DNA of 64,000 nt from Halomarinibacterium sp034670265 (GCA_034670265.1 JAXMNU010000004.1:372001-436000); one strand, 5' to 3'. Shown: positions 25,572 through 34,372, counted from the stretch's first letter. The notes: generated by a model not told the origin, from the letters alone. Numbers and translations are program-made.

Positions 25572-26675
25572 ATGAAATACGTAGTTGGTTTTTTAAGAAT
25601 TTTTATAGGGATATTTTTTATCATTAGTGGACTCATAAAACTGAATGATCCCGTTGGGTTTTCGTTTAAACTTCAGGATTATTTTGCGCCCGATGTATTA
25701 AACCTAGAGTTTTTAGTACCCTATTCTTTAATGATTGCCCTTTTTGTTGTCGTGTATGAAGTCATGTTAGGAGTAATGCTCATTTTAGGGTATGCTAAAA
25801 GATTTACGCTTTGGAGTCTCATAGCGATGATCGTTTTCTTTACATTTCTTACATTTTATTCGGCGTATTTTAATAAAGTAACCGATTGTGGATGCTTTGG
25901 TGATGCTTTAAAACTAACGCCTTGGGAGTCCTTTTGGAAAGATATAGTGCTATTAATTTTAATACTCATTGTGTTCTTTTGGAGAAAACAATTAACCCCT
26001 TTCTTTACGGCTAATTTAAGGAGTATTGCGGTAATGATATCCTTTGTCCTTTGTCTTTGGCTGGGCTATCACGTTTTAATGCATCTTCCTATAGTTGATT
26101 TTAGAGCCTATAAAATTGGAAATAATATTCAGGAAGGGATGAGTGTGCCAGATGACGCTTTACCACCGATTATTGAATACCAATGGAAATACGAGATTAA
26201 TGGTAAAGAAAAAGTGATTACCAATACAAATGGATTAGACCCAAAACCAGAAGGCGGAACACGAATAGGCGTAGAAACCGATTTCATCCGCGAACCCTAC
26301 GAGCCACCCATCCACGATTTTACTATTGAAAGAGACGACCAAGATTTTACAGAAGAGTTTTTAGCCGAAGATAAACTTGTGGTTGTCATTGCATATAATC
26401 TTGACAATACAGAGATTGATGGTTTTGCCAACATCAAAAAAGTAACGGATGAAGCTTTAAAGAAGGGTTATAAAGTCATTGGACTTTCGGCTTCAAGTAC
26501 AGCAGAAACTGAAATGCTTGCTGCAAACCAAAAATTAAATTTTCAATTCTATTTCTGTGATATGACGACATTGAAAACCATTGTGCGAAGTAACCCAGGA
26601 ATCTTAGAATTAAGCAAAGGAACCATCCTTCAAAAACTACATTGGAACGATGCTGAAGATTTTAAACTAAAATAA
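25572..26675 (+). CDS. BT_3928-like DoxX/MauE-type membrane protein with thioredoxin-like tail
   Basis: 367 residues from the ATG at 25572; a TTG 18 nt upstream is in frame but less likely. The N-terminal half has four or five helices with FIISGLIKLNDPVGFSFKL and TDCGCFGDALKLTPWESFWKD, the DoxX/MauE redox-membrane signature. The C-terminal region (about 250-367, KLVVVIAYNLDNTEI ... GYKVIGLSASS) looks like a thioredoxin fold lacking a CxxC pair. It probably acts in envelope redox chemistry, but the partner is unknown. The next gene starts 1 nt after its stop. Confidence 0.78.
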   Translation: MKYVVGFLRIFIGIFFIISGLIKLNDPVGFSFKLQDYFAPDVLNLEFLVPYSLMIALFVVVYEVMLGVMLILGYAKRFTLWSLIAMIVFFTFLTFYSAYFNKVTDCGCFGDALKLTPWESFWKDIVLLILILIVFFWRKQLTPFFTANLRSIAVMISFVLCLWLGYHVLMHLPIVDFRAYKIGNNIQEGMSVPDDALPPIIEYQWKYEINGKEKVITNTNGLDPKPEGGTRIGVETDFIREPYEPPIHDFTIERDDQDFTEEFLAEDKLVVVIAYNLDNTEIDGFANIKKVTDEALKKGYKVIGLSASSTAETEMLAANQKLNFQFYFCDMTTLKTIVRSNPGILELSKGTILQKLHWNDAEDFKLK

Positions 26676-26676
26676 A

Positions 26677-27753
26677 TTGCTACGATATGTCCTTCAGAAA
26701 ATAGGGTACGCTATACTTACATTATTTGGAGTAGTGACGGTCATTTTTTTATTATTTAATATTCTTCCCGGGGATCCTGCGCGAATGATGTTGGGACAAA
26801 ACGAAACGGCAGAACAAGTCGCTATTGTTAAAAAGAAATACGGTTTCGATAAATCTTTAGGCGAACAATATTTGTTGTACTTAAATGATCTCTCCCCACT
26901 TTCGTTTCATAGCACAACCGAAGGAGATTATACCTTCCTTTCCAAAGGGAAATATGCAGCAACCAAGCTTTTTTCAACGGAAGAAACAACCACTGTTTTG
27001 AAACTTCCCTATTTACGAGAATCCTTTCAAAAAAATGGAAAACCTGTAAGCGCCGTCATTGCCGAAACTTTACCCAATACTGCTATTTTGGCTGTTTCTG
27101 CAATCACCATCGCAATGATTTTAGGTGTTTTTCTCGGAATTGTTTCGGTGTTATTCAAAGACAAGTTTTTGGATAAATTCATTCAGCTAATAAGTACGTT
27201 GGGGATGAGTGTTCCGTCCTTTTTTAGTGCTATTATTTTTGCGTGGTTATTTGGCTTTGTGCTACACAAATACACAAGTTTAAATATGACTGGCAGTTTG
27301 TACGAGGTTGATGATTTTGGCGAAGGAACCTATGTACAACTGAAGAATTTAATTCTTCCTGCCATTGTGTTGGGGGTTCGCCCTTTGGGTGTGGTTACGC
27401 AGTTAATGCGGAATTCGTTATTGGAAGTGTTAAGCCAAGATTACATTCGAACGGCAAAAGCCAAAGGATTGTCTTTTGCGAGAATTATTCGGAAACATGC
27501 ATTGAAAAATTCTTTAAACCCAGTAGTAACAGCCATTTCGGGATGGTTTGCATCAATGTTGGCTGGCGCTGTGTTTGTCGAATACATTTTTGGTTGGAAC
27601 GGTCTTGGTAAAGAAATAGTGGATGCTCTAAACACCTTGGATTTGCCCATCATTATGGGTGCCGTTTTAGTAATAGCTACATTGTTTATTTTAATCAATA
27701 TTTTTGTAGATATAATTTATGGTTGGTTAGATCCTAAAATTAGTAGACATTAA
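26677..27753 (+). CDS. DppB-type ABC transporter permease
   Basis: 358 residues, starting at a TTG directly after the preceding stop (TAA then A then TTG). No other start fits the conserved N-terminus LRYVLQKIGYAILTLFGVVTVIFLLFNILPGDPARMMLG. Six membrane helices and the permease EAA loop (VLSQDYIRTAKAKGLSFARIIRKHALKNSLNPVVT) are present. Family members import peptides or nickel together with a DppC-type permease, ATPases and a binding protein; none is encoded nearby. The family assignment is sure; the substrate is not. Confidence 0.88.
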   Translation: MLRYVLQKIGYAILTLFGVVTVIFLLFNILPGDPARMMLGQNETAEQVAIVKKKYGFDKSLGEQYLLYLNDLSPLSFHSTTEGDYTFLSKGKYAATKLFSTEETTTVLKLPYLRESFQKNGKPVSAVIAETLPNTAILAVSAITIAMILGVFLGIVSVLFKDKFLDKFIQLISTLGMSVPSFFSAIIFAWLFGFVLHKYTSLNMTGSLYEVDDFGEGTYVQLKNLILPAIVLGVRPLGVVTQLMRNSLLEVLSQDYIRTAKAKGLSFARIIRKHALKNSLNPVVTAISGWFASMLAGAVFVEYIFGWNGLGKEIVDALNTLDLPIIMGAVLVIATLFILINIFVDIIYGWLDPKISRH

Positions 27754-27852
27754 TAATGAATAGTGAATAGTGAATAATAAGTAATGAACAAACTAACATC
27801 CAACGATCTAACAATCGAACCATCTAATAATCTAACAATCCAAAATACTAAA
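27754..27852 (+). repeat. short low-complexity repeats between the permease gene and tpiA
   Basis: The spacer is built of GAATAGTGAATAATAAGTAATG-like units followed by repeated ATCTAACAATC/ATCTAATAATC words. It has no coding potential. It looks like slipped simple repeats. A similar GGTGAATGGTGAAAGG spacer lies at 42340-42378. Confidence 0.6.
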
Positions 27853-27854
27853 TA

Positions 27855-28616
27855 ATGAGAACGAAAATAGTAGCAGGAAACTGGAAAATGAATATCACTC
27901 GCGACGAAGCGATGCAATTAGTAAATGATATTAGTGCAGAAATTCAGAATGTTGATATTAAAGGAAATCGTGTGATGGTTTTTCCGTCGTTTCTTAGCAT
28001 TCAAGGGGCACAGGATGCTCCGGGAAGAGACGGTAGAGTAGAAGTAGGGGCACAAAATATGCATCAAACAGATAGTGGTGCTTACACAGGTGAAGTTTCG
28101 GCAAAAATGTTGCAGAATGTACACGTTTCCACGGTAATTTTAGGTCATAGTGAGCGTCGTGAATATTTTAACGAAACGGATGAATTACTTAAACAAAAAG
28201 TGGATACCGCTTTAAAAAATGAGTTGGAAATTGTGTTTTGCTTTGGTGAAAAATTGGACGAAAGGCATCGTGGTAATCACTTTACAGTCGTGGAGCAACA
28301 ATTGCGAAAAGCTTTATTTCATCTTACAATAGAAGACTGGGAAAATATCATTTTAGCGTACGAACCCGTTTGGGCTATTGGCACAGGAATGACCGCTACA
28401 CCAGAGCAGGCACAGGAAATGCACGCATTTATTCGAAAAACAATTTCAGATAATTATTCGGAAGCATTGGCCGAAGGAGTTTCAATCTTATATGGCGGAA
28501 GTGTAAAACCCAGTAATGCTGTTGAGATTTTTGGAAAACCCGATGTGGATGGTGGATTGATAGGCGGCGCTTCATTAAACGCTTCAGATTTTGCAGCCAT
28601 AATAAAAGCCATGTAA
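27855..28616 (+). CDS. tpiA: triosephosphate isomerase
   Basis: 253 residues. The active-site lysine motif is AGNWKMN, the histidine motif LGHSERREYF, and the catalytic glutamate lies in AYEPVWAIGTG. The phosphate loop YGGSVKPSNA and GLIGGASL are present. It interconverts dihydroxyacetone phosphate and glyceraldehyde 3-phosphate in glycolysis. Its TAA is followed at once by the prmA ATG (sharing the A at 28616), so the two are translationally coupled. Confidence 0.98.
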   Translation: MRTKIVAGNWKMNITRDEAMQLVNDISAEIQNVDIKGNRVMVFPSFLSIQGAQDAPGRDGRVEVGAQNMHQTDSGAYTGEVSAKMLQNVHVSTVILGHSERREYFNETDELLKQKVDTALKNELEIVFCFGEKLDERHRGNHFTVVEQQLRKALFHLTIEDWENIILAYEPVWAIGTGMTATPEQAQEMHAFIRKTISDNYSEALAEGVSILYGGSVKPSNAVEIFGKPDVDGGLIGGASLNASDFAAIIKAM

Positions 28617-29452
28617 TGAGTGCGATTTATTTAGAGTACGCGTTTCAAGTTCAACCGCTGCAACCCGCTTCCGAAATTTTAATTGCTGAGCTAGGTTATG
28701 CAGGTTTTGAAAGTTTTATCGAAACGGAAGATGGCGTGCTTGCTTATATTCAGAAAGGAGAATGGAACGAGTATATCCTGAAAGATATTCAGATTTTAGA
28801 ATCTGATGAATTTGAAATTACTCACAGTTCAAAAGAGATTGAACAAGTGAATTGGAACGAGGAATGGGAAAAAAATTTTGAGCCCATTGTTGTTGCAGAT
28901 GCCTGTGCCGTTCGGGCACCATTTCATAATCCCTTCAATGTACAATACGAAATAGTCATTGAGCCTAAAATGTCTTTTGGTACAGGGCATCACGAAACGA
29001 CTTTTATGATGCTTCAGTTTATTTTAGAAAACAATTTTGAAGGTAAAACAGTACTCGATATGGGTTGTGGCACTGCAGTTTTGGCAATTCTTGCCGAAAT
29101 GCGAGGAGCTTCAACATTAGACGCTATTGATATTGATGAATGGTGTGTGGAAAATTCTGAAGAAAATGTTGAAAGAAATAATTGTCAAAATATTTCAGTA
29201 GCATTGGGAGATGCTTCGGTACTGCCTAGCATACCAACCTACGATATTGTGATTGCTAATATCAACAGAAATATTTTGTTGAATGATATGGGAATCTATT
29301 CAGCTTGTCTAAAAAAAGAAGGTGAATTGTATTTAAGTGGTTTTTACAAAGAAGATTTGCCAATCATTACAGATTGTTGCAATAAGTTGGGACTTCAATT
29401 CGTTGAAAACAAACAAAAAAATAATTGGATTGCTGCAAAATTTGTAAATTAG
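28616..29452 (+). CDS. prmA: ribosomal protein L11 methyltransferase
   Basis: 278 residues. The family-specific PKMSFGTGHHETT loop precedes the SAM-binding motif VLDMGCGTAVLAI and the later IVIANINRNIL (the NxNxxxL site). The N-terminal part (about 1-65) is the L11-recognition domain. It trimethylates ribosomal protein L11. It overlaps tpiA by 1 nt and precedes clpS by 21 nt. Confidence 0.95.
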   Translation: MSAIYLEYAFQVQPLQPASEILIAELGYAGFESFIETEDGVLAYIQKGEWNEYILKDIQILESDEFEITHSSKEIEQVNWNEEWEKNFEPIVVADACAVRAPFHNPFNVQYEIVIEPKMSFGTGHHETTFMMLQFILENNFEGKTVLDMGCGTAVLAILAEMRGASTLDAIDIDEWCVENSEENVERNNCQNISVALGDASVLPSIPTYDIVIANINRNILLNDMGIYSACLKKEGELYLSGFYKEDLPIITDCCNKLGLQFVENKQKNNWIAAKFVN

Positions 29453-29473
29453 TTGCAGTGTAAGTTTCTAACT

Positions 29474-29749
29474 ATGAGTACAAAAGAAAAATACCAAGAA
29501 GACGTCCTCGTTGCCGAACAGGAAGATCAGGAAAATCAGATTGTATTGTACAATGATGAGGTGAATACTTTTGACCACGTAATTGAAATGCTTGTAGCCA
29601 CTTGCGAACATACTGCAATACAGGCAGAACAATGCGCTATCATTGTGCATTATAAAGGAAAATGTACTGTTAAGTCTGGCTCTTTTGAAGATTTAAAACC
29701 TCGTTGCAGTAAATTATTAGAAGCAGGTCTTAGTGCTGAAATAATTTAA
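29474..29749 (+). CDS. clpS: ATP-dependent Clp protease adaptor ClpS
   Basis: 91 residues from the ATG at 29474; an upstream in-frame TTG at 29453 adds seven atypical residues. The ClpS core is clear: LYNDEVNTFDHVIEMLVATCEHT (here shown to 20: NDEVNTFDHVIEML), QAEQCAIIVHYKGKC and GLSAEII. It delivers N-degron substrates to ClpA/ClpC. It follows prmA, so a tpiA-prmA-clpS transcript is likely. Confidence 0.93.
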   Translation: MSTKEKYQEDVLVAEQEDQENQIVLYNDEVNTFDHVIEMLVATCEHTAIQAEQCAIIVHYKGKCTVKSGSFEDLKPRCSKLLEAGLSAEII

Positions 29750-29870
29750 TTTATCATACTTTTTCAGTTTAAATTATTTTATTGAATTCTAAAATCTATT
29801 CAGCTTACTTGTCTTGTTAAAAAACATTAGAAAATAGAAATGTTATATGTTTCATAAAAATTGATGCCCC

Positions 29871-29902
29871 TTGTCAAGGTGAATGAAATATATATACCTT
29901 TG
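29871..29902 (+). promoter_or_regulatory. promoter for the MscS-like channel gene
   Basis: TTG at 29871-29873 and TACCTTTG at 29895-29902 are separated by 21 nt, matching the Bacteroidota -33/-7 pattern. The predicted start is near 29908, leaving a leader of about 95 nt that contains a 22-codon open frame. Confidence 0.6.
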
Positions 29903-29933
29903 ACGCCCAATAAAAAGACAAATTAAGTTTACT

Positions 29934-30002
29934 ATGCCTAACAGCAATCAGTGTTTTTTCGACTTTTACCATTCATACTTTCCTTTTGATAATTTTTTAT
30001 AA
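29934..30002 (+). CDS. possible 22-residue leader peptide before the MscS-like gene
   Basis: An ATG at 29934 opens MPNSNQCFFDFYHSYFPFDN followed by two residues (FL) and TAA. The stop codon shares its last A with the ATG of the channel gene at 30002. The frame lies wholly in the predicted leader, downstream of a good promoter. It is rich in aromatic residues (six Phe, two Tyr). The overlap would allow translational coupling. A chance frame is entirely possible. Confidence 0.3.
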   Translation: MPNSNQCFFDFYHSYFPFDNFL

Positions 30003-31846
30003 TGAAAAATACTTTCTTTAAAGTAATACTATTTACCGCTTTACTATTTGGCTTAAAGACTTATACTCAGGTAAATACGGATTCATTTCCAAAAGATTCC
30101 ATTAATAATGTAATTGCAGCAGAAAAACAGCGTATCATAGATTCAGTTTCGAGTGCTCAATTGCAAATTGATTCTTCAAAAATTGAAATAGAAGATGCTG
30201 CTAAGGAGGCTCGATTAAAAAAGCAAATAGCTTCCATTAACTCTCAGGAAAATATTACTAATGACGGTAAAAAAGCGAGGATAGACTCTTTGCGTAAAAC
30301 TGCAAAAGGCTTTCCTGTGTTGGGAGTAGATAAAGACACACTTTTTTTAATTTACTCCAAAATTGGCGCATCAACTCCATCAGATAGGGCAGCTACGGTA
30401 AGCCGAAAAATAAAAACTTTATATGAAGATGAGTTTTTAGAAACCGAAGCTATTACTGTAATTGAAGCCGAAGATAATTATGATATTGTTTACAATGAAA
30501 CCATCATTATGAGTGTTTCTGAAAACGATGCTATCTGGTATCACAAAACGAGTGAGGAATTAGCTTCAGACTTTAAAAAAATTATTGAAGAATCTATTAT
30601 TAAAAGCCAAACCGATAATAGTTTATCGAAAATCCTTTTGAGAATAGGACTTGCACTATTGGTGATAGGAATACTTTGGTTTTTCATTAAACTTATAGGG
30701 AAAGGGTACCAAAGATTACTAAAATTAGTTGATATAAAGAAAGATTCATGGCTTAGAAATTTAACCTATAAAGACTACACTTTTCTTACAGCAGAACAAG
30801 AATTACAAGTAGTTTTATTTTTTCTGAAAGTACTAAGATGGGTTGTGTTTATCATTTTAGTGTATATAGCATTACCTATAATATTTAGCATTTTCCCCGT
30901 CTCACGTAGCTGGGCAGACAGACTTTTTGATCTTATATGGTCTCCTTTTAAAGGTGTGTTAGTAGCCGTTTGGGAATACCTCCCAAATCTCTTCAGCATT
31001 TTGGTGATTTACTTTGTGATGAAATATGTTATCAAATTTGTAAAGTATATTTTTCATGAAATTGAAACTGAAAAACTCAAAATTTCTGGTTTTCATGCAG
31101 ATTGGGCAGCTCCTACGTTAAGCATAGTAAAGTTTTTACTTTATGCTTTTATGTTTGTTCTTATTTTTCCTTTTTTACCAGGATCAGATTCAAATATTTT
31201 TAAAGGAGTTTCCGTTTTTGTTGGAGTTTTATTCTCTTTAGGTTCTTCAACCGCAATTGCCAATATGGTAGCGGGTTTAGTTATTACGTACATGCGTCCC
31301 TTTAAAATTGGCGATCGAATTAAAATTGCAGATGTTACAGGGGATGTTATTGAAAAGACGTTATTGGTGACTAGAATAAGAACTATTAAAAACGAGATAA
31401 TTACAATACCTAATTCATCGGTGCTTTCTGGAAATACGACAAATTATACTAGCGAGGCTAACGATAAAGGATTAATACTTCACACCACAGTAACTATTGG
31501 TTACGATGTTCCGTGGAAAGATATGCATCAAGTGTTAATTGATGCTGCATTAAAAACTGAAATGATTTTACAAGAGCCTGCACCATTTGTCTTACAAACA
31601 AGCTTGGATGATTTTTACGTTTCTTATCAAATAAATGCCTATACAAGAGAGGCCTCAAAACAAGCTTTAATCTATTCGCAATTAAATCAGAATATCCAAA
31701 ATGTATGTAACGAAAGAGGGATTGAAATACTATCACCTCATTATCGTGCAGCAAGGGATGGAAATAACATCACCATTCCAGCAGACTATCTGCCCAAAGA
31801 CTACAAAGCTCCAAGTTTTCATGTAACAGTGGAGAAGGAAAAATAA
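30002..31846 (+). CDS. MscS family mechanosensitive ion channel
   Basis: 614 residues. A signal peptide (about 1-22, ending KTYTQ) is followed by a periplasmic domain with coiled-coil character (residues 40-100) and by several membrane helices between about 205 and 420. The pore-lining helix region and the MscS beta domain are seen as SLGSSTAIANMVAGLVITYM, RPFKIGDRIKIADVTGDVIE and the later TIPNSSVL. Members open under membrane tension and release solutes. This protein is much longer than E. coli MscS (286), closer to the extended MscK-like members. A strong terminator follows. Confidence 0.88.
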   Translation: MKNTFFKVILFTALLFGLKTYTQVNTDSFPKDSINNVIAAEKQRIIDSVSSAQLQIDSSKIEIEDAAKEARLKKQIASINSQENITNDGKKARIDSLRKTAKGFPVLGVDKDTLFLIYSKIGASTPSDRAATVSRKIKTLYEDEFLETEAITVIEAEDNYDIVYNETIIMSVSENDAIWYHKTSEELASDFKKIIEESIIKSQTDNSLSKILLRIGLALLVIGILWFFIKLIGKGYQRLLKLVDIKKDSWLRNLTYKDYTFLTAEQELQVVLFFLKVLRWVVFIILVYIALPIIFSIFPVSRSWADRLFDLIWSPFKGVLVAVWEYLPNLFSILVIYFVMKYVIKFVKYIFHEIETEKLKISGFHADWAAPTLSIVKFLLYAFMFVLIFPFLPGSDSNIFKGVSVFVGVLFSLGSSTAIANMVAGLVITYMRPFKIGDRIKIADVTGDVIEKTLLVTRIRTIKNEIITIPNSSVLSGNTTNYTSEANDKGLILHTTVTIGYDVPWKDMHQVLIDAALKTEMILQEPAPFVLQTSLDDFYVSYQINAYTREASKQALIYSQLNQNIQNVCNERGIEILSPHYRAARDGNNITIPADYLPKDYKAPSFHVTVEKEK

Positions 31847-31867
31847 TGAATGTCATTTTTAAAGAAT

Positions 31868-31900
31868 AAAAAAAGCAAGCTACCTAGCTTGCTTTTTTTT
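31868..31900 (+). terminator. terminator after the MscS-like gene
   Basis: AAGCAAGCTA and TAGCTTGCTT pair perfectly around a 2-base centre, with A runs before and eight T after. Confidence 0.88.
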
Positions 31901-31936
31901 GAATAATTTTTGTGACTTCGGAAAGATTTGCTAGCT

Positions 31937-32051
31937 TTTCCATACAAAGTTCCGCTTTGAAGAAATAGGATTGACTACGTCTTTCCAGACAAAGCTCCGC
32001 TTTGAAGAAATAGGATTGACTACGTCTTTCCTGACAAAGCTCCGCTTTGAA
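31937..32051 (+). repeat. 45-bp direct repeats (about 2.5 copies) with an internal hairpin
   Basis: Units start at 31937, 31982 and 32027 with an exact period of 45 nt; the third is truncated after 25 nt. Each opens TTTCC, carries CAAAG-(C/T)TCC-GCTTTG, and the full ones end GAAATAGGATTGACTACGTC. The CAAAGC/GCTTTG arms form a 6-bp stem in units 2 and 3. Copies differ at only two or three positions. The tract lies between two terminators in the gap between the MscS-like gene and tRNA-Arg. Confidence 0.85.
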
Positions 32052-32066
32052 AATAATTCAAACAAA

Positions 32067-32097
32067 AAAACGCTCAAGCAAGCTTGGCGTTTTTCCT
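32067..32097 (-). terminator. terminator after tRNA-Arg
   Basis: On the minus strand AAAAACGCCAAGCTTG pairs with CTTGAGCGTTTTT with a small loop, followed by more T. It lies about 20 nt past the tRNA 3' end. Confidence 0.75.
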
Positions 32098-32115
32098 AAT
32101 TGAATTATTTATTCG

Positions 32116-32189
32116 TGACCTCGGCAGGATTCAAACCTGCAACCTTCTGAGCCGTAATCAGATGCGCTATTCAGTTGCGCCACGAGGCC
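32116..32189 (-). tRNA. tRNA-Arg (anticodon ACG)
   Basis: 74 nt on the minus strand. The acceptor arms GGCCTCG and CGAGGTC pair over seven positions with one G-U, followed by A73. The anticodon stem TCTGA/TCAGA encloses the loop TTACGGC, with anticodon ACG at 32153-32155, and the T arm carries GGTTTGAATCC. The first anticodon A should be deaminated to inosine, so the tRNA reads CGU, CGC and CGA. The 3' CCA is not encoded. Confidence 0.97.
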
Positions 32190-32344
32190 AATTTTGAAAA
32201 TGAATTACAAAAATAATCGATTTTCATTCGGGGTGCAAATATATTCTTTTACAATCAATCTCAAAAGTATTCCGTAAAACTTTCACCCTACAAAATTTAA
32301 CAAACATTTTGTTTAATAAATTTATTTTAAGATTAAACATTATG

Positions 32345-32352
32345 TATTTTTG
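32345..32352 (+). promoter_or_regulatory. -7 box for the tetR-aarF pair
   Basis: TATTTTTG lies 21 nt before the ATG at 32374 and matches TAnnTTTG; the predicted leader is about 15 nt. The TTTG at 32308-32311 is too far upstream for the usual spacing. Confidence 0.45.
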
Positions 32353-32373
32353 TGTACTAAATATTTGGAAATC

Positions 32374-33039
32374 ATGACTGTAAAAGAAACAAAAAAGACA
32401 AAAAGTAAAAATGCTCAATTAAATATTATTAAAAATTATATGGAGTATGTTTTAGAACACGAACAAGGCCCAAAGAGCATTTATAAATTTTGCAAAGAAA
32501 GCAATATTAAAGAGGATGAGTTTTACAGTCAATATGGTAGTTTTCAAGCTTTAGAAAAGGCCGTCTGGACAACTTTTCATGATCATACCTTAGACTTAAT
32601 GGAGAAAAATGATAAAGATGCAATGTCGCCTAGAGAGCAGTTATTAACGTATTATTTTACCTTATTCGAACTTCTTACAGCAAATAGAAGTTATTGTCTT
32701 TTAGTACTTGGAACACATAAGTTGGTGCCCTCAAACCTTGCACAGCTAGATTTTCTAAGAAAAAGAATAAAACAATTTTCGAAAGGACTCATAGAACTAG
32801 GCAATGAAAATAAATCATCAAGTCTATTTCAACATTCTGAAAGTATTTTTTCTGAAGCCGTTTGGGTTCAATTTATGTTTTTACTTAGGTTTTGGGTTAA
32901 AGATACCTCCCCAGGATTTGAAAAAACCGATGTTGCTATCGAAAAATCTGTTCAAACGGCTTTCGATTTATTCGAAACAAAACCCTTAGAATCACTTTTG
33001 GATTTTGGAAAGTTTCTTTGGAAAGAAAACCGCATGTAA
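32374..33039 (+). CDS. TetR family regulator
   Basis: 221 residues from the ATG at 32374 (a TTG at 32350 is in frame but adds atypical residues). The N-terminal helix-turn-helix lies at about 25-55 (SIYKFCKESNIKEDEFYSQYGSFQALEKAVW), a diverged form of the TetR three-helix unit. The remaining helices would form the ligand-binding and dimer domain. It is followed after 4 nt by the aarF-like kinase gene, so it probably belongs to the same transcript and may regulate it. The ligand is unknown. Confidence 0.8.
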   Translation: MTVKETKKTKSKNAQLNIIKNYMEYVLEHEQGPKSIYKFCKESNIKEDEFYSQYGSFQALEKAVWTTFHDHTLDLMEKNDKDAMSPREQLLTYYFTLFELLTANRSYCLLVLGTHKLVPSNLAQLDFLRKRIKQFSKGLIELGNENKSSSLFQHSESIFSEAVWVQFMFLLRFWVKDTSPGFEKTDVAIEKSVQTAFDLFETKPLESLLDFGKFLWKENRM

Positions 33040-33043
33040 GCCT

Positions 33044-34372
33044 ATGAAAACAATAGATAAAATTCCAACAGGTAAAATAGAACGCACCACAACGCTTGTA
33101 AAAACGGGTGTTAAGTTGGGTGGAAATTACTTATCCTACTATGGAAGAAAGGCTATAGGCTCAGACATCAAAAGAGAAACTTTAGATGAAGCAAATGCAG
33201 CCGATATTTACGATGGGCTTAAAGACCTTAAAGGAAGTGCTTTAAAAGTAGCACAAATGTTAAGTATGGAAAAAAGCATTATGCCTAGAGCTTATGTAGA
33301 GCAATTTTCGTTGGCTCAATTTAGTGTGCCGCCACTTTCTGCTCCTTTGGTTAGAAAAACGTTTAAAAGATACACAGGTAAAAACCCAGAAGATATATTC
33401 GAAAATTTTTCAAAAAATGCTGTAAATGCAGCAAGTATAGGTCAGGTACACCGGGCATCCATTGATGGGAAACAAATTGCTGTGAAAATCCAATACCCTG
33501 GTGTGGCTGATGCTATTTCTTCAGACTTGGCCATGGTAAAACCCATTGCCACAAGAATGTTCAATATTAAAGCTAAAGATGCTCAAAAATATTTCAAAGA
33601 AGTTGAGGGAAAACTCTTAGAAGAAACCGACTACAATTTAGAAATAGAACGCAGTCAATTTATTACAAAGGCTTGTGAGGCAATTCCTGGATTGGTTTTT
33701 CCGAAGTATTATCCAGAATATTCAAACGGTAGAATTTTGGTAATGGATTGGATAGATGGTAAACACCTTTCAGAATTTACAAAAGAATCCAAAAGTCAAG
33801 AGATCAATAATGCTATAGGGCAATCGCTTTGGGATTTTTATATGTATCAAATGCACGTTTTGAAACAAGTACATGCAGACCCACACCCCGGAAATTTTAT
33901 TGTGACCAATGAAGGAAAACTAGCTGCCATAGATTTTGGGTGTATTAAAGAAATTCCAAACAGTTTTTATATTCCTTATTTTCAGCTATCCCAAAAAAGC
34001 ACTTTTGAAGATGCTTCTAATTTAAAATCCCGAATGCTTCAATTGGAATTACTTAAGGAAACCGATTCACTAGCAGAGGAAGCCTATTTTATGAATTTAT
34101 TCAAAGAAATGCTCAGTTTATTTAGTGAGCCATTTCAGCATGAAACCTTCGATTTTGGAAATCCAGACTTTTGGAATCGTATTACAGCACTTTCTGAAAA
34201 ATTTTCAAAGGACAAAGACCTTCGTAAAATGGATGCCAATCGTGGGAGCGAACATTTTCTGTATATCAATCGCACCTTTTTTGGTCTTTATAATCTTTTA
34301 AACGATTTAAATGCGAATGTTGAAATTGACCGACTAAAGGTTTTTGAAAAATCGATGCTTGCAGAGTCATAA
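33044..34372 (+). CDS. AarF/UbiB (ABC1) family atypical kinase
   Basis: 442 residues from the ATG at 33044; the frame extends upstream into tetR but the first residues there are unlike the family. ABC1 motifs are present: LKGSALKVAQMLS (in place of KxGQ), AASIGQVHRA, IAVKIQYPGV, EETDYNLEIE, QVHADPHPGNF and AAIDFGCIKE. UbiB proteins are ATPases or kinases needed for quinone or isoprenoid lipid metabolism. There is no predicted C-terminal membrane pair as in E. coli UbiB. The first motif reads VAQ where AGQ is usual. Confidence 0.9.
   Translation: MKTIDKIPTGKIERTTTLVKTGVKLGGNYLSYYGRKAIGSDIKRETLDEANAADIYDGLKDLKGSALKVAQMLSMEKSIMPRAYVEQFSLAQFSVPPLSAPLVRKTFKRYTGKNPEDIFENFSKNAVNAASIGQVHRASIDGKQIAVKIQYPGVADAISSDLAMVKPIATRMFNIKAKDAQKYFKEVEGKLLEETDYNLEIERSQFITKACEAIPGLVFPKYYPEYSNGRILVMDWIDGKHLSEFTKESKSQEINNAIGQSLWDFYMYQMHVLKQVHADPHPGNFIVTNEGKLAAIDFGCIKEIPNSFYIPYFQLSQKSTFEDASNLKSRMLQLELLKETDSLAEEAYFMNLFKEMLSLFSEPFQHETFDFGNPDFWNRITALSEKFSKDKDLRKMDANRGSEHFLYINRTFFGLYNLLNDLNANVEIDRLKVFEKSMLAES

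Noticed and set aside
31937..32051. CRISPR array
   Set aside because: The repeats are adjacent without unique spacers, and no cas gene is near.
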